Assembly (NCBI GenBank): GCA_032716605.1
Contig: CM064481.1
Location: 17,106,811 to 17,170,810 of the forward strand
DNA: 64,000 nucleotides
Source: Paralithodes platypus
Taxonomy: Eukaryota > Arthropoda > Malacostraca > Decapoda > Lithodidae
Direction: 5' to 3'
Under the pieces are notes generated by a model, which worked only from the letters and a program-made list of their open reading frames with translations, did no database searches and was not told the DNA's origin. Positions 21,354 through 33,930 of this stretch are shown in pieces. The position numbers and the translations under genes were made by a program. Position 1 is the stretch's first letter, and each line of letters starts with the position of its first letter.

Positions 21354-24300
21354 TAAAATGCCCCAGAACGAGAAGCCCACCACAGAAGCCATGAACGAAC
21401 ACCACACAGAAACACCAAAGGAAAGGTCCACAGAACGAAAGGACCAGCTGACCGAGCCAGCCATTTCAGACAGGCCCAAGCCCGCAGGGCTAAGCAGCTC
21501 CTGGCTGCACCCATTTACCTTTTCTAAACTGACCATTTTCCACACCTCACGTACACTAACCCCCTCGTGTCCTACACTCCAAACTACAAAGATGATGAAC
21601 AGGAACATACATTCATATTAAAAACACCCATGCCCTGTCCCGACGTTGAGCCAATGCCAACACATCAGACAGCCATAATTATATCTATGTATGTTCTTAC
21701 ATCCGAGAAGTAGATGTTATATATCTTAGAAGTTAAAACACCCACGCTTGTCCCTAGACCTAGTATATCATTTTCCATGACGAGTATAGATATATGTAAC
21801 CCGTGCTCAGTCGCCCCTTGCATTGTTCCTCTAGTAACTAAGTATTAATATTAACATTCCCTAACATCTTGTCTTGCCAGACTAAGCTTCTGAAGACCCA
21901 TCGCCCCATAAATCTATGTATTCAATCCTTAGGTTAAGTATTTTTATCCGCCATTGTGTTCACCTTTTTCCATTTACTTTCCCACAATTGTCATACGTCT
22001 TCCCCTTGCCTCCTTCGTATCCACAGTCCACACTACGCCAATTTACTTCGTGTCTTACACCTCTTACCCCAACCAGAGATTGTATAAGATAACCTGGTTA
22101 CCAGTATCTGTCATAAGTACCCCGAAACAATAACTAAGTACCCCTACGAACTGCCGCTGTTGTTGGTAATTATATTTAATAGAAAACGCAGTTCCCAGGG
22201 CCAACTAATAGTATTCATAACCCTCGGACTGATCACATAACTCTATCTTTTCCAGACTCATATACCACCCCATAGTTGCATTCCCCGGTAGCATTTGGCT
22301 AACGTATTCTACTGCCTTTTCAAACTTCCATATCAATTGTAGCCTAATGCCACCCCCACGCCCAGGGACCTTAGGGGCAAAATTTCCCTGTAGCCCTTGA
22401 ACTCTCCCCCCCCTCTTATTAAGACACCCGCGCTTCTCGACTCTTGTCCGACCTAGCCTCTCTCTCATACCTCTTGAAGATCCTTGAATTGTCCATTACT
22501 AACGCTCTCCAACCTTTTATATATATACTCCTATCCAGCCTACCTTCACTTAGTAGGCCAGAACAACATTAGAACTTTACTAGCCCCTTGCATGCCATCT
22601 ATTCTCTTACAACACATTCACAACCCTGCACCCAATGGTCGTCGGTGCGAGGCTAGCCGCCCCGCCAGTAACTAACTTCTATTGCCATACTTCCAGATAA
22701 ATGTGGCAGAGTTAGCAACCCAGTCTCCACCACATCCAGCAAACCCTACAATTAACAACCAGCCGAGTAAAACCAGCTAGCTAAGGCACCTTCGGTTTTG
22801 GTATTAAGGACACCCACATCTGTCTCATACACAGAGGGTTATTACAAACACTGGTGATATGGCAAGCCCCTAGCCACAGCCGCCGGACGACTATCACAGA
22901 GAGAGGGCGCCCAGCTCCCCCTTTTTGCCCACCCGAGGAGGGAGACCCCCACCCCCGCGGAGGTATACCTGGCCCCTGTTTTGACTTTCGAGTCATTGCC
23001 AGGTAGCACAGGAATTCTTCCTATCAATGAACTAACCATGCATGACTAACACCTTTACTAACCTCTATTAACTCACAATAAACCATTTACCTTTCTTGCA
23101 TGCTCTGATCACTAAATTAGCACCTCAGCTATACCATAGAATGAAGATTGAACAATCTAGAGAGACGCTCCTATCACAGCTGTCCCCATCCTCCTCGCAA
23201 AGTAGATCCAGTCTCTCTCCCCTAAATACGTCCAGTATAGCCAAAATAGTACCTCTTACTAAGGCTCAGTTATATGAAAATATAAAGGCTTCCTATAGCC
23301 CTGTGCCACAACAGTAAATACCATCTTACCTAGTCCCCATATCTATTGAGAGCTCAATTAAGTCCATAAGACTCGAGATCCCTACTGTCTACAGGGTCCA
23401 GAACCGAGCCTATAAATCTAACTCCCACCCCCAGTCAAATCAGTTGAAAGCTAGACACCAACCAGGGGTCACTACCCTGCAGTTAACTTCTAGCTCTGCC
23501 CTTGTGTTGTTCCGGAGTGAGATCCCAGAGCCGGCAGACTCCGTGGCAGATTTGGATAGAAGGACCTGCCCACGTATTGAAGAACTTCACACATATGGCC
23601 CCCCTGGACGGCCGCGGAACCAGTCGTTAGCCCCCAACATCATGGACGCAAGATAACCAGGACCAGACCCATCAGATACTACCCAAGATTCCCTTTAGCA
23701 GTACTACATATTACTGTGCTGTTTAGAGATTCACTAATTAATATTTCTACGAAGTGGCTAAGACCTTGCCCAGTGTAATTCATACTTAACCATTCCATTT
23801 GGGACGTACTAAGCGATCAGTGCTCTTTAATTAACAGGCGACCTTGACTCTCGTAATTACCTTATTCAGATATTAAAACTCTAGTGATATCTAACGTTCG
23901 CCCACTGATTTGCGTTCTATGTATTTCTGAAACAAGGATATAAAACTTAGATCAGTACCCCCTGAGGTTACTAGAATTCCCGTGCTCTAAAGTACGCGTG
24001 TCTAATCTAGTCTGTGAACTACTACTTGTGCACCAGAGCTACCAGTAATAAATCTAACAGTGAATATGAATCTATAAGTAACATTGATGGTCTTCGGTAT
24101 ATAAACCTGTGGAATCGAAGCCAGTGATCAGAAGATTAATACCTGAACGTTGGAAGTGGGAGACTAGGCTCCATCCAGATCCACTTATGCTAGTGTTGTT
24201 CAATTCTATTGTATTGTCTTACACAAGTATTCTGCAGTGGTATATCAATAAACGTGATCATGTAACTTGCTACCATGTGTTTCTTTGTGTTCTCTATTCC

Positions 24301-24393
24301 TCATATCTTGTATTGTGCATGCAGCCTTATATACCCAGTCAATTTAGAACTCACATTACCCAAGTTAAACCTGTAGAAAAACAGGGCATAACA
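21354..24393 (+). repeat. left LTR
   Basis: Runs from taaaatgccccagaac to acagggcataaca. The outer borders are set by where left and right LTR contexts diverge and by the flanking attcc. No clear protein is coded; frames of 60-116 residues occur in both LTRs but resemble nothing known to me. Confidence 0.9.
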
Positions 24394-24412
24394 TTGGCGG
24401 CAGCGGTGGTTC
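24394..24412 (+). promoter_or_regulatory. putative tRNA primer-binding site
   Basis: ttggcggcagcggtggttc directly follows the left LTR. Starting with TGG, complementary to the CCA end of tRNAs, is as expected. The tRNA species was not identified. Confidence 0.5.
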
Positions 24413-24463
24413 TTGATTCGGATAAAAGGTTGCATTACACTGCAAGTTTGGAACAGTAGAAGC

Positions 24464-25415
24464 ATGGCAACATCGCGAAACCTTCAGCCACTCGCACACA
24501 TTCCCAAGTATGATGTAAACACGTATGATATCACCAGTTACTTAGACATAATAAAGCCAGTGTACGATGTGGTACTTCATAATGACCCGCGAAAAAATCG
24601 CCTGGGCAATTTTGCATATGTTACAGTTGGGAGAAGCCGTTTCCCAACTTGTTGATAAGCCTACCTTTAAAGAATTTATTCACCAAATGGTGACACAGAA
24701 TACGCCAGAGAGTACTTGGAACCAGTTTCGATCCTTCGTGATCCGGACCTTAGATCCACTTTTGGGTTCCCCCGTCGCCCCCAAAATAATAAAAGTCAAC
24801 GAGATCAAGTATGAAGGGGATATAAATGTGACCCTCATACAACTCTACAGATACGTGAGGACCACGTATAGCTATGAAGATTACGACCAACAAAATGAAC
24901 TCTTATTCACCGCTTTGTTAAACATCCTCCCACCCCACATCACCGCCCATCTCGACCCGTATGGCTTATTCGAAGAACATATGCTCTCCATCAGAGAAGA
25001 ATGCCTACGTAGTTCGATGAATCCCCTATCCAACCCTTCAGCCCCTATCCAAGACTCCGTGCACCCTTCCAAAATGACTTCCGGTGAAAGTCCAACCCCA
25101 GTGCACTCTTCCTTGCCTCTATCCTCTCTGACCATCCCTAACTCTTCCCCCACCAACCCTCCGCAGCCCCCCCAACAAGCCCCGTATTCTAGCTATGCCT
25201 ACCTATGTAGGCCTACCACAACATATTTTCCCCATGACCCCAGAAATGTTCAGCTATCCCCCCACCAACAAAATTTCCCTTGTGACAGTTTTCCGTCGGT
25301 AGCTTGTGACAGTTTTCAGTCAGTAGCCCCCTTCCACCCCCACACAATTCACACCCCTAGAAAACTTCGAAACCCCACACTTGACTCGCCCTCTCATGTC
25401 AAACAAACTCACTAG
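24464..25415 (+). pseudogene. gag-like gene of the LTR retrotransposon, one frameshift
   Basis: From ATG at 24464 the frame reads MATSRNLQPLAHIPKYDV and continues to DPR. Around 24585, in a run of A (gcgaaaaaatc), the sequence moves to the +1 frame, which runs on as EKIAWAILHMLQLGEAV to the stop at 25413. A helical domain with EFIHQMVTQNTPESTW and FRSFVIRTLDPLL resembles gag capsid domains in length and position, and is followed by a Pro/Ser-rich tail. No zinc knuckle (CCHC) is seen. Position right after the primer site supports gag. It would form particles if expressed, but the frameshift (real or a sequencing slip in the A-run) breaks it. Confidence 0.65.
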
Positions 25416-27220
25416 TCCCACATAACCTTTAACCAGACCGAGACTGACACCAAGAAAATTCCCCAAATTCGTCCTGTTAACAACCCCAATTCAATACATC
25501 AGTCCTCTACCAATAACCCCTGTTCTACACCCTAACTCGCCCCCGACCAACCCGCCGCAGTCCCCCCAACAAATCCCGTTTCCTAACTCGCTCACCTCTC
25601 ACCACCCTGACCCTCCCACACGCACCGTTAATCCTCCCCTCACGCGTGACGACCTAGGGACCCAACTATGTCCCCCCCCCTTCCCCCAGAAATGCTCGGC
25701 TATTTCCCCACCAACAAAATTTCCCTTGTGACAGTTTTCCGTCAGTAGCTCCCTTCCACCCCCCCACAATTCACACCCCTAATAAACTTCAAAACCCCAC
25801 ACCTGACTCACCCCCTCATGACAGACAAACCCACCAATCCCATATAACCTCTAAACAAACCGTCACTGCCACCGACACACCCCACCACTCTGATCCTCCC
25901 ACACGCGCCGTTAATCCTCCCCTCACGCGTGACGACCTAGGGACCCAACCATGTTCCCCCCCTTCCCCCAGAAATACTCAGCTATTCCCCCACCAACAAA
26001 ATCTCCCTTGTGACAGTTTTCCGTCAGTAGCTCCCTTCCACCCCCCCACAATTCACACCCCTAATAAACTTCAAAACCCCACACTTGACTCACCCCCTCA
26101 TGACAGACAAACCCACCAACCCCAGCTAACCTCTAAGCAAACCGTCACTGCCACCGACACACCCCACCACTCTGATCCTCCCACACGTGCCGTTAATCCC
26201 CCCCTCACGCGTGACCCCCACCAAAGTGATTTCCCCCCCCTCATGCGTACCGAACACCTGCTCACCAGTCTGTCCCCCACCATCATGAGCCCAGCTAAAC
26301 TTTCAACCTCCCCCTCTTCACCGTTACCCCACCCGCCCCAAATTCCACCCCCAAAGATCCCGCTCGACAAAATACCACTCCCATCCCAATCCAACCACAA
26401 AACTTTTTCCACCTTGGCTAAACCCCAAAATACTCTCTCTCTAGCCCCAAACAACATAATCAACCTCTCAACTTCAACCACTCCTCGAAATCCCATCCAT
26501 GTCTCTCCCGAAAATAAAATCAGTCCAAATTCAACCCCACTCACGACCACAACTCTCTACACAATTCAACCCCTCCCCAGCACCAACCTCTTCCGCAACA
26601 ACAACCCCGACTCGACCTGCCCATTTCATCTTTAAAACCCCCCTATCACTACCCCCGACCGAAACCACTTAGACCCCCCCTCCAAAACTGGCCCCGGGCC
26701 AGCTCGCCCCCAGACCCACATTCCTAACGACAAGAACTAACGGTATATCCACCCCGCCCTTCCAAAGTGAAAGTGAACCACCACCCCCTATTACCAGACC
26801 GTCACCCAGCCTAACGGCGACCCTAAATATCCCCCCCCCCCCCCTGATGATGATGAGGATATTATTGTACTAAATTGTTTTGAATGTTTTCAATTCCTAA
26901 GCGATTGGGCATGATTCTATAAATTTACATGTTTTCCATATACTGTATATATTATTTGTTTTTCCTTAGTCATACTACTTTTCTTGTTACCTACACTTTT
27001 CTGACTATCTTTTAAATTTGCTTTATACATTGTTAAACACTTTACCTCTTCTTAATTTCCTGTGTTCTTAATTATCTGTCCTTTCTTAAATTTACATGTT
27101 TTCCATATACTGTATATATTATTTGTTTCCCTTAGTCATACTACTTTTCTTGTTAACCTACACTTTTCTGACTATGCTTCTTTTTACTTCACCCTTGAGG
27201 CTCGAGGACGAGCCTATAAT
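25416..27220. other. non-coding interior of the LTR element
   Basis: Apart from the tandem repeat, this is C-rich sequence. One Pro/Ser/Thr-rich plus-strand frame (26243-26635) has no recognisable domain. No pol motif was found on either strand. Confidence 0.6.
25465..26230. repeat. about 282-bp tandem repeat in the LTR element interior
   Basis: cttgtgacagttttccgtc with its C-rich neighbourhood (acccctaataaacttcaaaa, gcgtgacgacctagggaccc) recurs near 25724 and 26007, with an earlier partial copy near 25280. The region is poor in G and does not code. Confidence 0.8.
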
Positions 27221-27234
27221 GAAGGAGAGGGAAG
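27221..27234 (+). promoter_or_regulatory. polypurine tract
   Basis: gaaggagagggaag, all purines, directly before the right LTR. It is the usual primer for second-strand synthesis. Confidence 0.75.
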
Positions 27235-30200
27235 TAAAATGCCCCAGAACGAGAAGCCCACCACAGAAGCCATGAACGAACACCACACAGAAACACCAAA
27301 GGAAAGGTCCACAGAACGAAAGGACCAGCTGACCGAGCCAGCCATTTCAGACAGGCCCAAGCCCGCAGGGCTAAGCAGCTCCTGGCTGCACCCATTTACC
27401 TTTTCTAAACTGACCATTTTCCACACCTCACGTACACTAACCCCCTCGTGTCCTACACTCCAAACTACAAAGATGATGAACAGGAATATACATTCATATT
27501 AAAAACACCCATGCCCTGTCCCGACGTTGAGGCAATGCCAACACATCAGACAGCCATAATTATATCTATGTATGTTCTTACATCCGAGAAGTAGATGTTA
27601 TATATCTTAGAAGTTAAAACACCCACGCTTGTCCCTAGACCTAGTATATCATTTCCCATGACGAGTATAGATATATGTAACCCGTGCTCAGTCGCCCCTT
27701 GCATTGTTCCTCTAGTAACTAAGTATTAATATTAACATTCCCTAACATCTTGTCTTGCCAGACTAAGCTTCTGAAGACCCATCGCCCCATAAATCTATGT
27801 ATTCAATCCTTAGGTTAAGTATTTTTATCCGCCATTGTGTTCACCTTTTTCCATTTACTTTCCCACAATTGTCATACGTCTTCCCCTTGCCTCTTTCGTA
27901 TCCACAGTCCACACTACGCCAATTTACTTCGTGTCTTACACCTCTTACCCCAACCAGAGATTGTATAAGATAACCTGGTTACCAGTATCTGTCATAAGTA
28001 CCCCGAAACAATAACTAAGTACCCCTACGAACTGCCGCTGTTGTTGGTAATTATATTTAATAGAAAACGCAGTTCCCAGGGCCAACTAATAGTATTCATA
28101 ACCCTCGGACTGATCACATAACTCTATCTTTTCCAGACTCATATACCACCCCATAGTTGCATTCCCCGGTAGCATTTGGCTAACGTATTCTACTGCCTTT
28201 TCAAACTTCCATATCAATTGTAGCCTAATGCCACCCCCACGCCCAGGGACCTTAGGGGCAAAATTTCCCTGTAGCCCTTGAACTCTCCCCCCCCTCTCAT
28301 TAAGACACCCGCGCTTCTCGACTCTTGTCCGACCTAGCCTCTCTCTCATACCTCTTGAAGATCCTTGAATTGTCCGTTACTAACGCTCTCCAACCTTTTA
28401 TATATACTCCTATCCAGCCTACCTTCACTTAGTAGGCCAGAACAACATTAGAACTTTACTAGCCCCTTGCATGCCATCTATTCTCTTACAACACATTCAC
28501 AACCCTGCACCCAATGGTCGTCGGTGCGAGGCTAGCCGCCCCGCCAGTAACTAACTTCTATTGCCATACTTCCAGATAAATGTGGCAGAGTTAGCAACCC
28601 AGTCTCCACCACATCCAGCAAACCCTACAATTAACAACCAGCCGAGTAAAACCAGCTAGCTAAGGCACCTTCGGTTTTGGTATTAAGGACACCCACATCT
28701 GTCTCATACACAGAGGGTTATTACAAACACTGGTGATATGGCAAGCCCCTAGCCACAGCCGCCGGACGACTATCCCAGAGAGAGGGCACCCAGCTCCCCC
28801 TTTTTGCCCACCCGAGGAGGGAGACCCCCACCCCCGCGGAGGTATACCTGGCCCCTGTTTTGACTTTCGAGTCATTGCCAGGTAGCACAGGAATTCTTCC
28901 TATCAATGAACTAACCATGCATGACTAACACCTTTACTAACCTCTATTAACTCACAATAAACCATTTACCTTTCTTGCATGCTCTGATCACTAAATTAGC
29001 ACCTCAGCTATACCATAGAATGAAGATTGAACAATCTAGAGAGACGCTCCTATCACAGCTGTCCCCATCCTCCTCGCAAAGTAGATCCAGTCTCTCTCCC
29101 CTAAATACGTCCAGTATAGCCAAAATAGTACCTCTTACTAAGGCTCAGTTATATGAAAATATAAAGGCTTCCTATAGCCCTGTGCCACAACAGTAAATAC
29201 CATCTTACCTAGTCCCCATATCTATTGAGAGCTCAATTAAGTCCATAAGACTCGAGATCCCTACTGTCTACAGGGTCCAGAACCGAGCCTATAAATCTAA
29301 CTCCCGCCCCCAGTCAAATCAGTTGAAAGCTAGACACCAACCAGGGGTCACTACCCTGCAGTTAACTTCTAGCTCTGCCCTTGTGTTGTTCCGGAGTGAG
29401 ATCCCAGAGCCGGCAGACTCCGTGGCAGATTTGGATAGAAGGACTTGCCCACGTATTGAAGAACTTCACACATATGGCCCCCCTGGACGGCCGCGGAACC
29501 AGTCGTTAGCCCCCAACATCATGGACGCAAGATAACCAGGACCAGACCCATCAGATACTACCCAAGATTCCCTTTAGCAGTACTACATATTACTGTGCTG
29601 TTTAGAGATTCACTAATTAATATTTCTACGAAGTGGCTAAGACCTTGCCCAGTGTAATTCATACTTAACCATTCCATTTGGGACGTACTAAGCGATCAGT
29701 GCTCTTTAATTAACAGGCGACCTTGACTCTCGTAATTACCTTATTCAGATATTAAAACTCTAGTGATATCTAACGTTCGCCCACTGATTTGCGTTCTATG
29801 TATTTCTGAAACAAGGATATAAAACTTAGATCAGTACCCCCTGAGGTTACTAGAATTCCCGTGCTCTAAAATACGCGTGTCTAATCTAGTCTGTGAACTA
29901 CTACTTGTGCACCAGAGCTACCAGTAATAAATCTAACAGTGAATATGAATCTATAAGTAACATTGATGGTCTTCGGTATATAAACCTGTGGAATCGAAGC
30001 CAGTGATCAGAAGATTAATACCTGAACGTTGGAAGTGGGAGACTAGGCTCCATCCAGATCCACTTATGCTAGTGTTGTTCAATTCTATTGTATTGTCTTA
30101 CACAAGTATTCTGCAGTGGTATATCAATAAACGTGATCATGTAACTTGCTACCATGTGTTTCTTTGTGTTCTCTATTCCTCATATCTTGTATTGTGCATG

Positions 30201-30272
30201 CAGCCTTATATACCCAGTCAATTTAGAACTCACATTACCCAAGTTAAACCTGTAGAAAAACAGGGCATAACA
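27235..30272 (+). repeat. right LTR
   Basis: Direct repeat of 21354-24393. Differences seen include aggaacatac/aggaatatac, gttgagcc/gttgaggc, loss of one ta in the (ta)n run near 28400, and agagggcgcc/agagggcacc. Confidence 0.92.
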
Positions 30273-30773
30273 ATTCCGATAGTATTGATACCATAAAATG
30301 ATAAAAGTCTCTGAAGTCTATAGTGTCTTTTGACTATCAGACAGTCAGACAGGCTCGGGCTATACCACTGCCAGACTTACCCTTAGGCCCCTTCGTAAGC
30401 CGTAACTTGCCCGTAAGGTTTACTTTGCGTTAGCAAAAGCCAAAAAAAAAAAAAAAAATTAACAACTGTAACACTGTCAGTCTGTCACTATAATAGTATC
30501 ACTGTATCACAGTTCACTAACACCGTGAGTAACACCGTACGAACGGTACGATGACTGTACACATTAATGACGTTCTTGTACCTGTTGTTGACAGGAAAAA
30601 TCGCCTCCGGAGCGCCAGAAAGGAGCGCGAATTTCTAGCTGCGCTCCCCGCCTGCACTCCGATTTCAGAATTTTGCCGCTCCTCGCTCCGCGCTCCTCTA
30701 AATTGGTAATGCGCACCGGATCGCAGAGCGCAGAGCGCCAAATGGCGCGCATCTGCCCACCTCTGTTTACACA

Positions 30774-31338
30774 CATTTTCCGTCAGACAGGCAGGGGTCT
30801 CCTGGTGTCCTCTGCCTCTTCATCTGTCTCTAGAGCTCCGCTCCACAGGCGGGTTTTCTACACTTGGATGTACCCTGTGACCTGTGTTTGTAACCAGGAA
30901 TCGGCCACATAGCTTGTTCCCATGGTTATTGATGTACTTGTGCCCTCCCTACTTTTTGTGCTCTTTGCCTCCATCTGTACTCAGGTAGAGGCTGCTTGGC
31001 TAGTTCTCCTGCTTATTGATTATCTCTGTGTCCTACTTCTATACCTAGATTCCACTCCACAGGCGGCATCTTGCTTATAGGTGTACACAGGGCCCTACTG
31101 AAAAGTCCCCGAACTCTGCTCCCACGGTGATTGTCCTGTAAGTGTTTGGATTCCCCTCCCCTTCCTATTCTACCAATAGGGATACGATGGAAAGCTCACA
31201 CTCAACTTTTTTCCTTTTAGATTGTGTCCGCTCTACCGGCGTGCTGGGCCTCAAATCTTCAGCTCCGCCCCCTTAGCGCAGCACCTACGGCGGACTTCTG
31301 ACCGACCCTCCCTGGCCCATCACCACTGCTCCACCTAC
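30774..31338. other. intron sequence, no gene recognised
   Basis: Single-copy-looking text between the hAT-like element and the TA-flanked element. No exon with splice borders and no repeat. Confidence 0.4.
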
Positions 31339-31340
31339 TA

Positions 31341-33195
31341 CCGTAAAATGCTGTAACTTCGGACATTTTTCGATGTTTTTTAACAATTTCTCCTGAGTGT
31401 AAACACATTATAGAGATTTAACTAGGTCAAGTGATGTATGGTGATAGTGCGCCATAATCCAGGAAGCCTCCTAAAATTATCCCCCATAAGAAGAGAGCTA
31501 TCCTTATCCTAAATGATGTCCGAAGTTTGCTTTTGATAACTTCGGACCTGTATGGCTAACTTCGGACATAGGTGATTTCTTATGGAAAATGGTTGCCAAG
31601 AAAGCTGAGATAACTTCGGACGAACGGAGAACTTCGGACCTACGTTCGTGGCCTTATTTCATTCATTTTTCGGCTCCTACTATTTTATATGAATATTTTA
31701 TTATTGCTGCTTATTCTTGTCCGATGTTATAGTGGAAAATGCACAGTCAATACTTTTAGGCCTGTATAATCAGTATAGGAGGGGGATATATACGATGTTT
31801 AACATATATTCTGTTTGGATCTGTTCTCGTTAGGCATCGAGCTCACTCCTAGAAAATATTGAGCAGGAAAAATAACCAATTCTGTCAAATCAATAACTCG
31901 AAAATTAACTAGGCCTAGTGAAAATATATAGGTATGTATAATATATCACTGCATATACACTTTTATGAATTTGAGCATTTTTATAGGTATAACGTATTTG
32001 TTGGTGTTTCTTTCGGCAGATCAATTTTTTTTTGGACAAGATATATGCCTCTCATAATTTATATATATTATATATCCAGAATTATCCGAAATACATAAAT
32101 CGGTTAGCATAGTATCATATTTTTATGGGTTTTTGGACTCAGAGAATGATGATTTGATCTTTTACCACCATGTTAATGATGTACAAGTATTATGAATGAT
32201 TTTCATAGGACAAATAATAACAAACGATTGTTTTGTTCCATGTCCGAAGTTACCATGTTTTTTTTTTTAAACACAATCGGTTAAATGATACTGTTCTAGC
32301 TAGAGCGTTATACAAGTGTAACAAATTTCCTTTGGTGGATGTTGTCTCTGGTAATGTTACTACAAAATTATATCAGTCACAACATCATTCATACAAACAA
32401 ATTTCTTCATGGTGATAGAAGTTTGGCAGGGTAGCGAAAAATGTACATATTTTCGTCACATATATAATATTTTTTTTGTGTACATATACTCATGTCAGTT
32501 TCCTAGGACTTTTACATGCTCTTCCTTTGCCATTTCTCTAAACGGACCCCACAAAAAAAAAAAATAAACAGATTTTCCATTATATAATGACAATGTCTAA
32601 TTACTTATTATCGCGGGCGGGTGCCCAACCCCGAAAGGGGTTGAAATAGGGGAGCTATCCCCCCGCCAAAGGCGGCTTTCTAGGGCCTTTCCTAGCTGAT
32701 GCTGAGAGGATTGGGTTCTAGTCATATGGTGATGGGCTGGTCTATCAGAGTGAGAACTGAGCGATCTCTGCCATACCCATAGCTTACTCCGACTGTTCCT
32801 TTTACTTATGTATTTCCTAGATCTCAAGTGACGGCGTCTTTTTCCGTGGATTGACCTCCCAATCTACCAAGATTGGAAGCCAAAGCGTCACATTTTTCCT
32901 TTGCCCCTCAACTTTCTCTTCATAATTGCTGAGGGGCACAGGGCCCTGGGTGGGGCTTTGGTTTCCCGGGCGTTTCCGCACCCTCCTCAGCTCCCCGCCA
33001 TGGAGTGGCTTCGGTCACCCAGGCTTTATTGTGGTAGGCAGGGAGGGTTCTGTGGGGGCGCTCGGTTATGGCCTTGGCCTTGCTCGGGGCCTTGGGGCTG
33101 TTCGGCCAGGCAGCTTGGGGAACAACAACAACAACAACTTATTATCGCCGATGTCCGAAGTTATGACCCAAGTCCGAAGTTACCCCACTTTGCGG
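31341..33195. mobile_element. TA-flanked DNA transposon with GTCCGAAGTTA repeats
   Basis: Inverted ends: ccgtaaaatgctgtaacttc on the left, and ccgcaaagtggggtaacttc when the right is read inward. TA stands on each side (31339-31340, 33196-33197), as in Tc1/mariner/pogo groups. The core gtccgaagtta appears about ten times in both orientations (for example near 31354, 31527, 31548, 31569, 31612, 32240, 33154). No transposase frame is present. A retroposon sits inside at 32615-33136. Confidence 0.65.
32615..33136 (+). mobile_element. retroposon with the LINE D 3' tail
   Basis: A 522-bp insert flanked by the perfect 12-bp duplication acttattatcgc (32603-32614 and 33137-33148). Its last ~75 bases (ggggctgttcggccaggcag, then (aac)n) match the 3' end of the LINE family at 35460-39082. 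The first ~440 bases do not match the LINE coding region. It could be a SINE-like parasite of that LINE, or a copy of another LINE with the same tail. Confidence 0.7.
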
Positions 33196-33197
33196 TA

Positions 33198-33830
33198 CCT
33201 TCGCTCTTACAGGGGGCTATCAGGTATTCCTTTTTTATGAATTGGGTAATCTTTTCCTGCGTGAGGTAGGGCCTGTTCCCTAGGGCTGGGTCTTGCTAAG
33301 GGGCTTGTCCCAGCCCTAGTGTTTGTGGTCTGTTACGTGTGGGTCTTTCTACTTACCATTCCTTGATATATCTGCTACTTGATGAATTCATGGATATTGT
33401 CTTGCTATGGTGTGTCATTTGCTATTTTGACTATACTGCCTCATACTTTTGGCCTGTCTCACCTCCACTGGTGTGTAACAATCCCCTTTTTCCAGTACCG
33501 TGATGCTGCCTCTTCGCTGCCTCCGGCCGACGTGCACTCGGTACGTCATGAGAGAGTAATGTCATTGAGTATAGCACTGTTGAAACTTATTAAACCAACT
33601 ACAGTAGATAACTATCTCGCTCTACCCCTGATGAACTGTGATTACAAATGAATAGCACCATTCTTTACTGCACTATCATTACCTTTTTTCACATAGGGTA
33701 AGTAGTTTAGTTACAAGTAGCCTCGTAAGGATCAATATATGTTGTTGCTTGTTTTCCTTTGTACTTCTTTGTTTTGTTTTTTTAGCCAGACACCGTAATT
33801 CCCGACAAGGAGTGGGCATGAACTTCTTTG
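33198..33830. other. intron sequence, no gene recognised
   Basis: No exon, repeat array or transposon border could be supported. Confidence 0.4.
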
Positions 33831-33834
33831 TTAC

Positions 33835-33880
33835 CTGTCCGTAGTGCCGGATAAGTTTATCAAAGGTCAAAGGAGGGCTG
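33835..33880 (-). pseudogene. decayed partial duplicate of SDR exon 34675-34781
   Basis: On the minus strand it reads FDKLIRHYGQ followed by a donor (ggacag/gtaac), against FDQVIQHFGQ and ggacag/gtaagg in the true exon. Upstream the frame hits a stop and no acceptor is visible. It is either a relic of an exon duplication or, less likely, part of an alternative exon. Confidence 0.55.
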
Positions 33881-33930
33881 ATCTTTCACTCTTCATAAAA
33901 GCTCTCATCTTTCCTCTCTCTTTCTCTTAA

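Larger units (their letters stand above)
21354..30272 (+). mobile_element. LTR retrotransposon with 3-kb LTRs, gag only
   Basis: Two near-identical direct repeats of 3,040 and 3,038 bp enclose 2,841 bp. The 5-bp target duplication is attcc (21349-21353 and 30273-30277). A primer-binding-site-like ttggcggcagcggtgg follows the left LTR, and a purine tract gaaggagagggaag (27221-27234) precedes the right LTR. The interior has a gag-like frame but no protease, reverse transcriptase or integrase, so it must borrow them. By eye the LTRs differ at roughly a dozen bases, which suggests a recent insertion. The superfamily (Gypsy or BEL) cannot be decided. Confidence 0.88.
20312..30765. mobile_element. 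hAT-like element hosting an LTR retrotransposon
   Basis: The ends are cagaggtgggc on the left and the exact complement gcccacctctg on the right, with a perfect 8-bp target duplication tttacaca (20304-20311 and 30766-30773). CAG..GTGGGC ends with 8-bp duplications are typical of hAT transposons. Subterminal gcgctccgcgctc-like repeats occur at both ends. Removing the nested LTR element (21354-30272 plus one duplication) leaves about 1.5 kb without a transposase frame, so it is non-autonomous. Confidence 0.82.

Noticed and set aside
21354..24393. Genes inside the 3-kb LTR (several frames of 60-116 residues)
   Set aside because: Frames are short, on both strands, and without recognisable domains; identical presence in the right LTR is due to LTR duplication.
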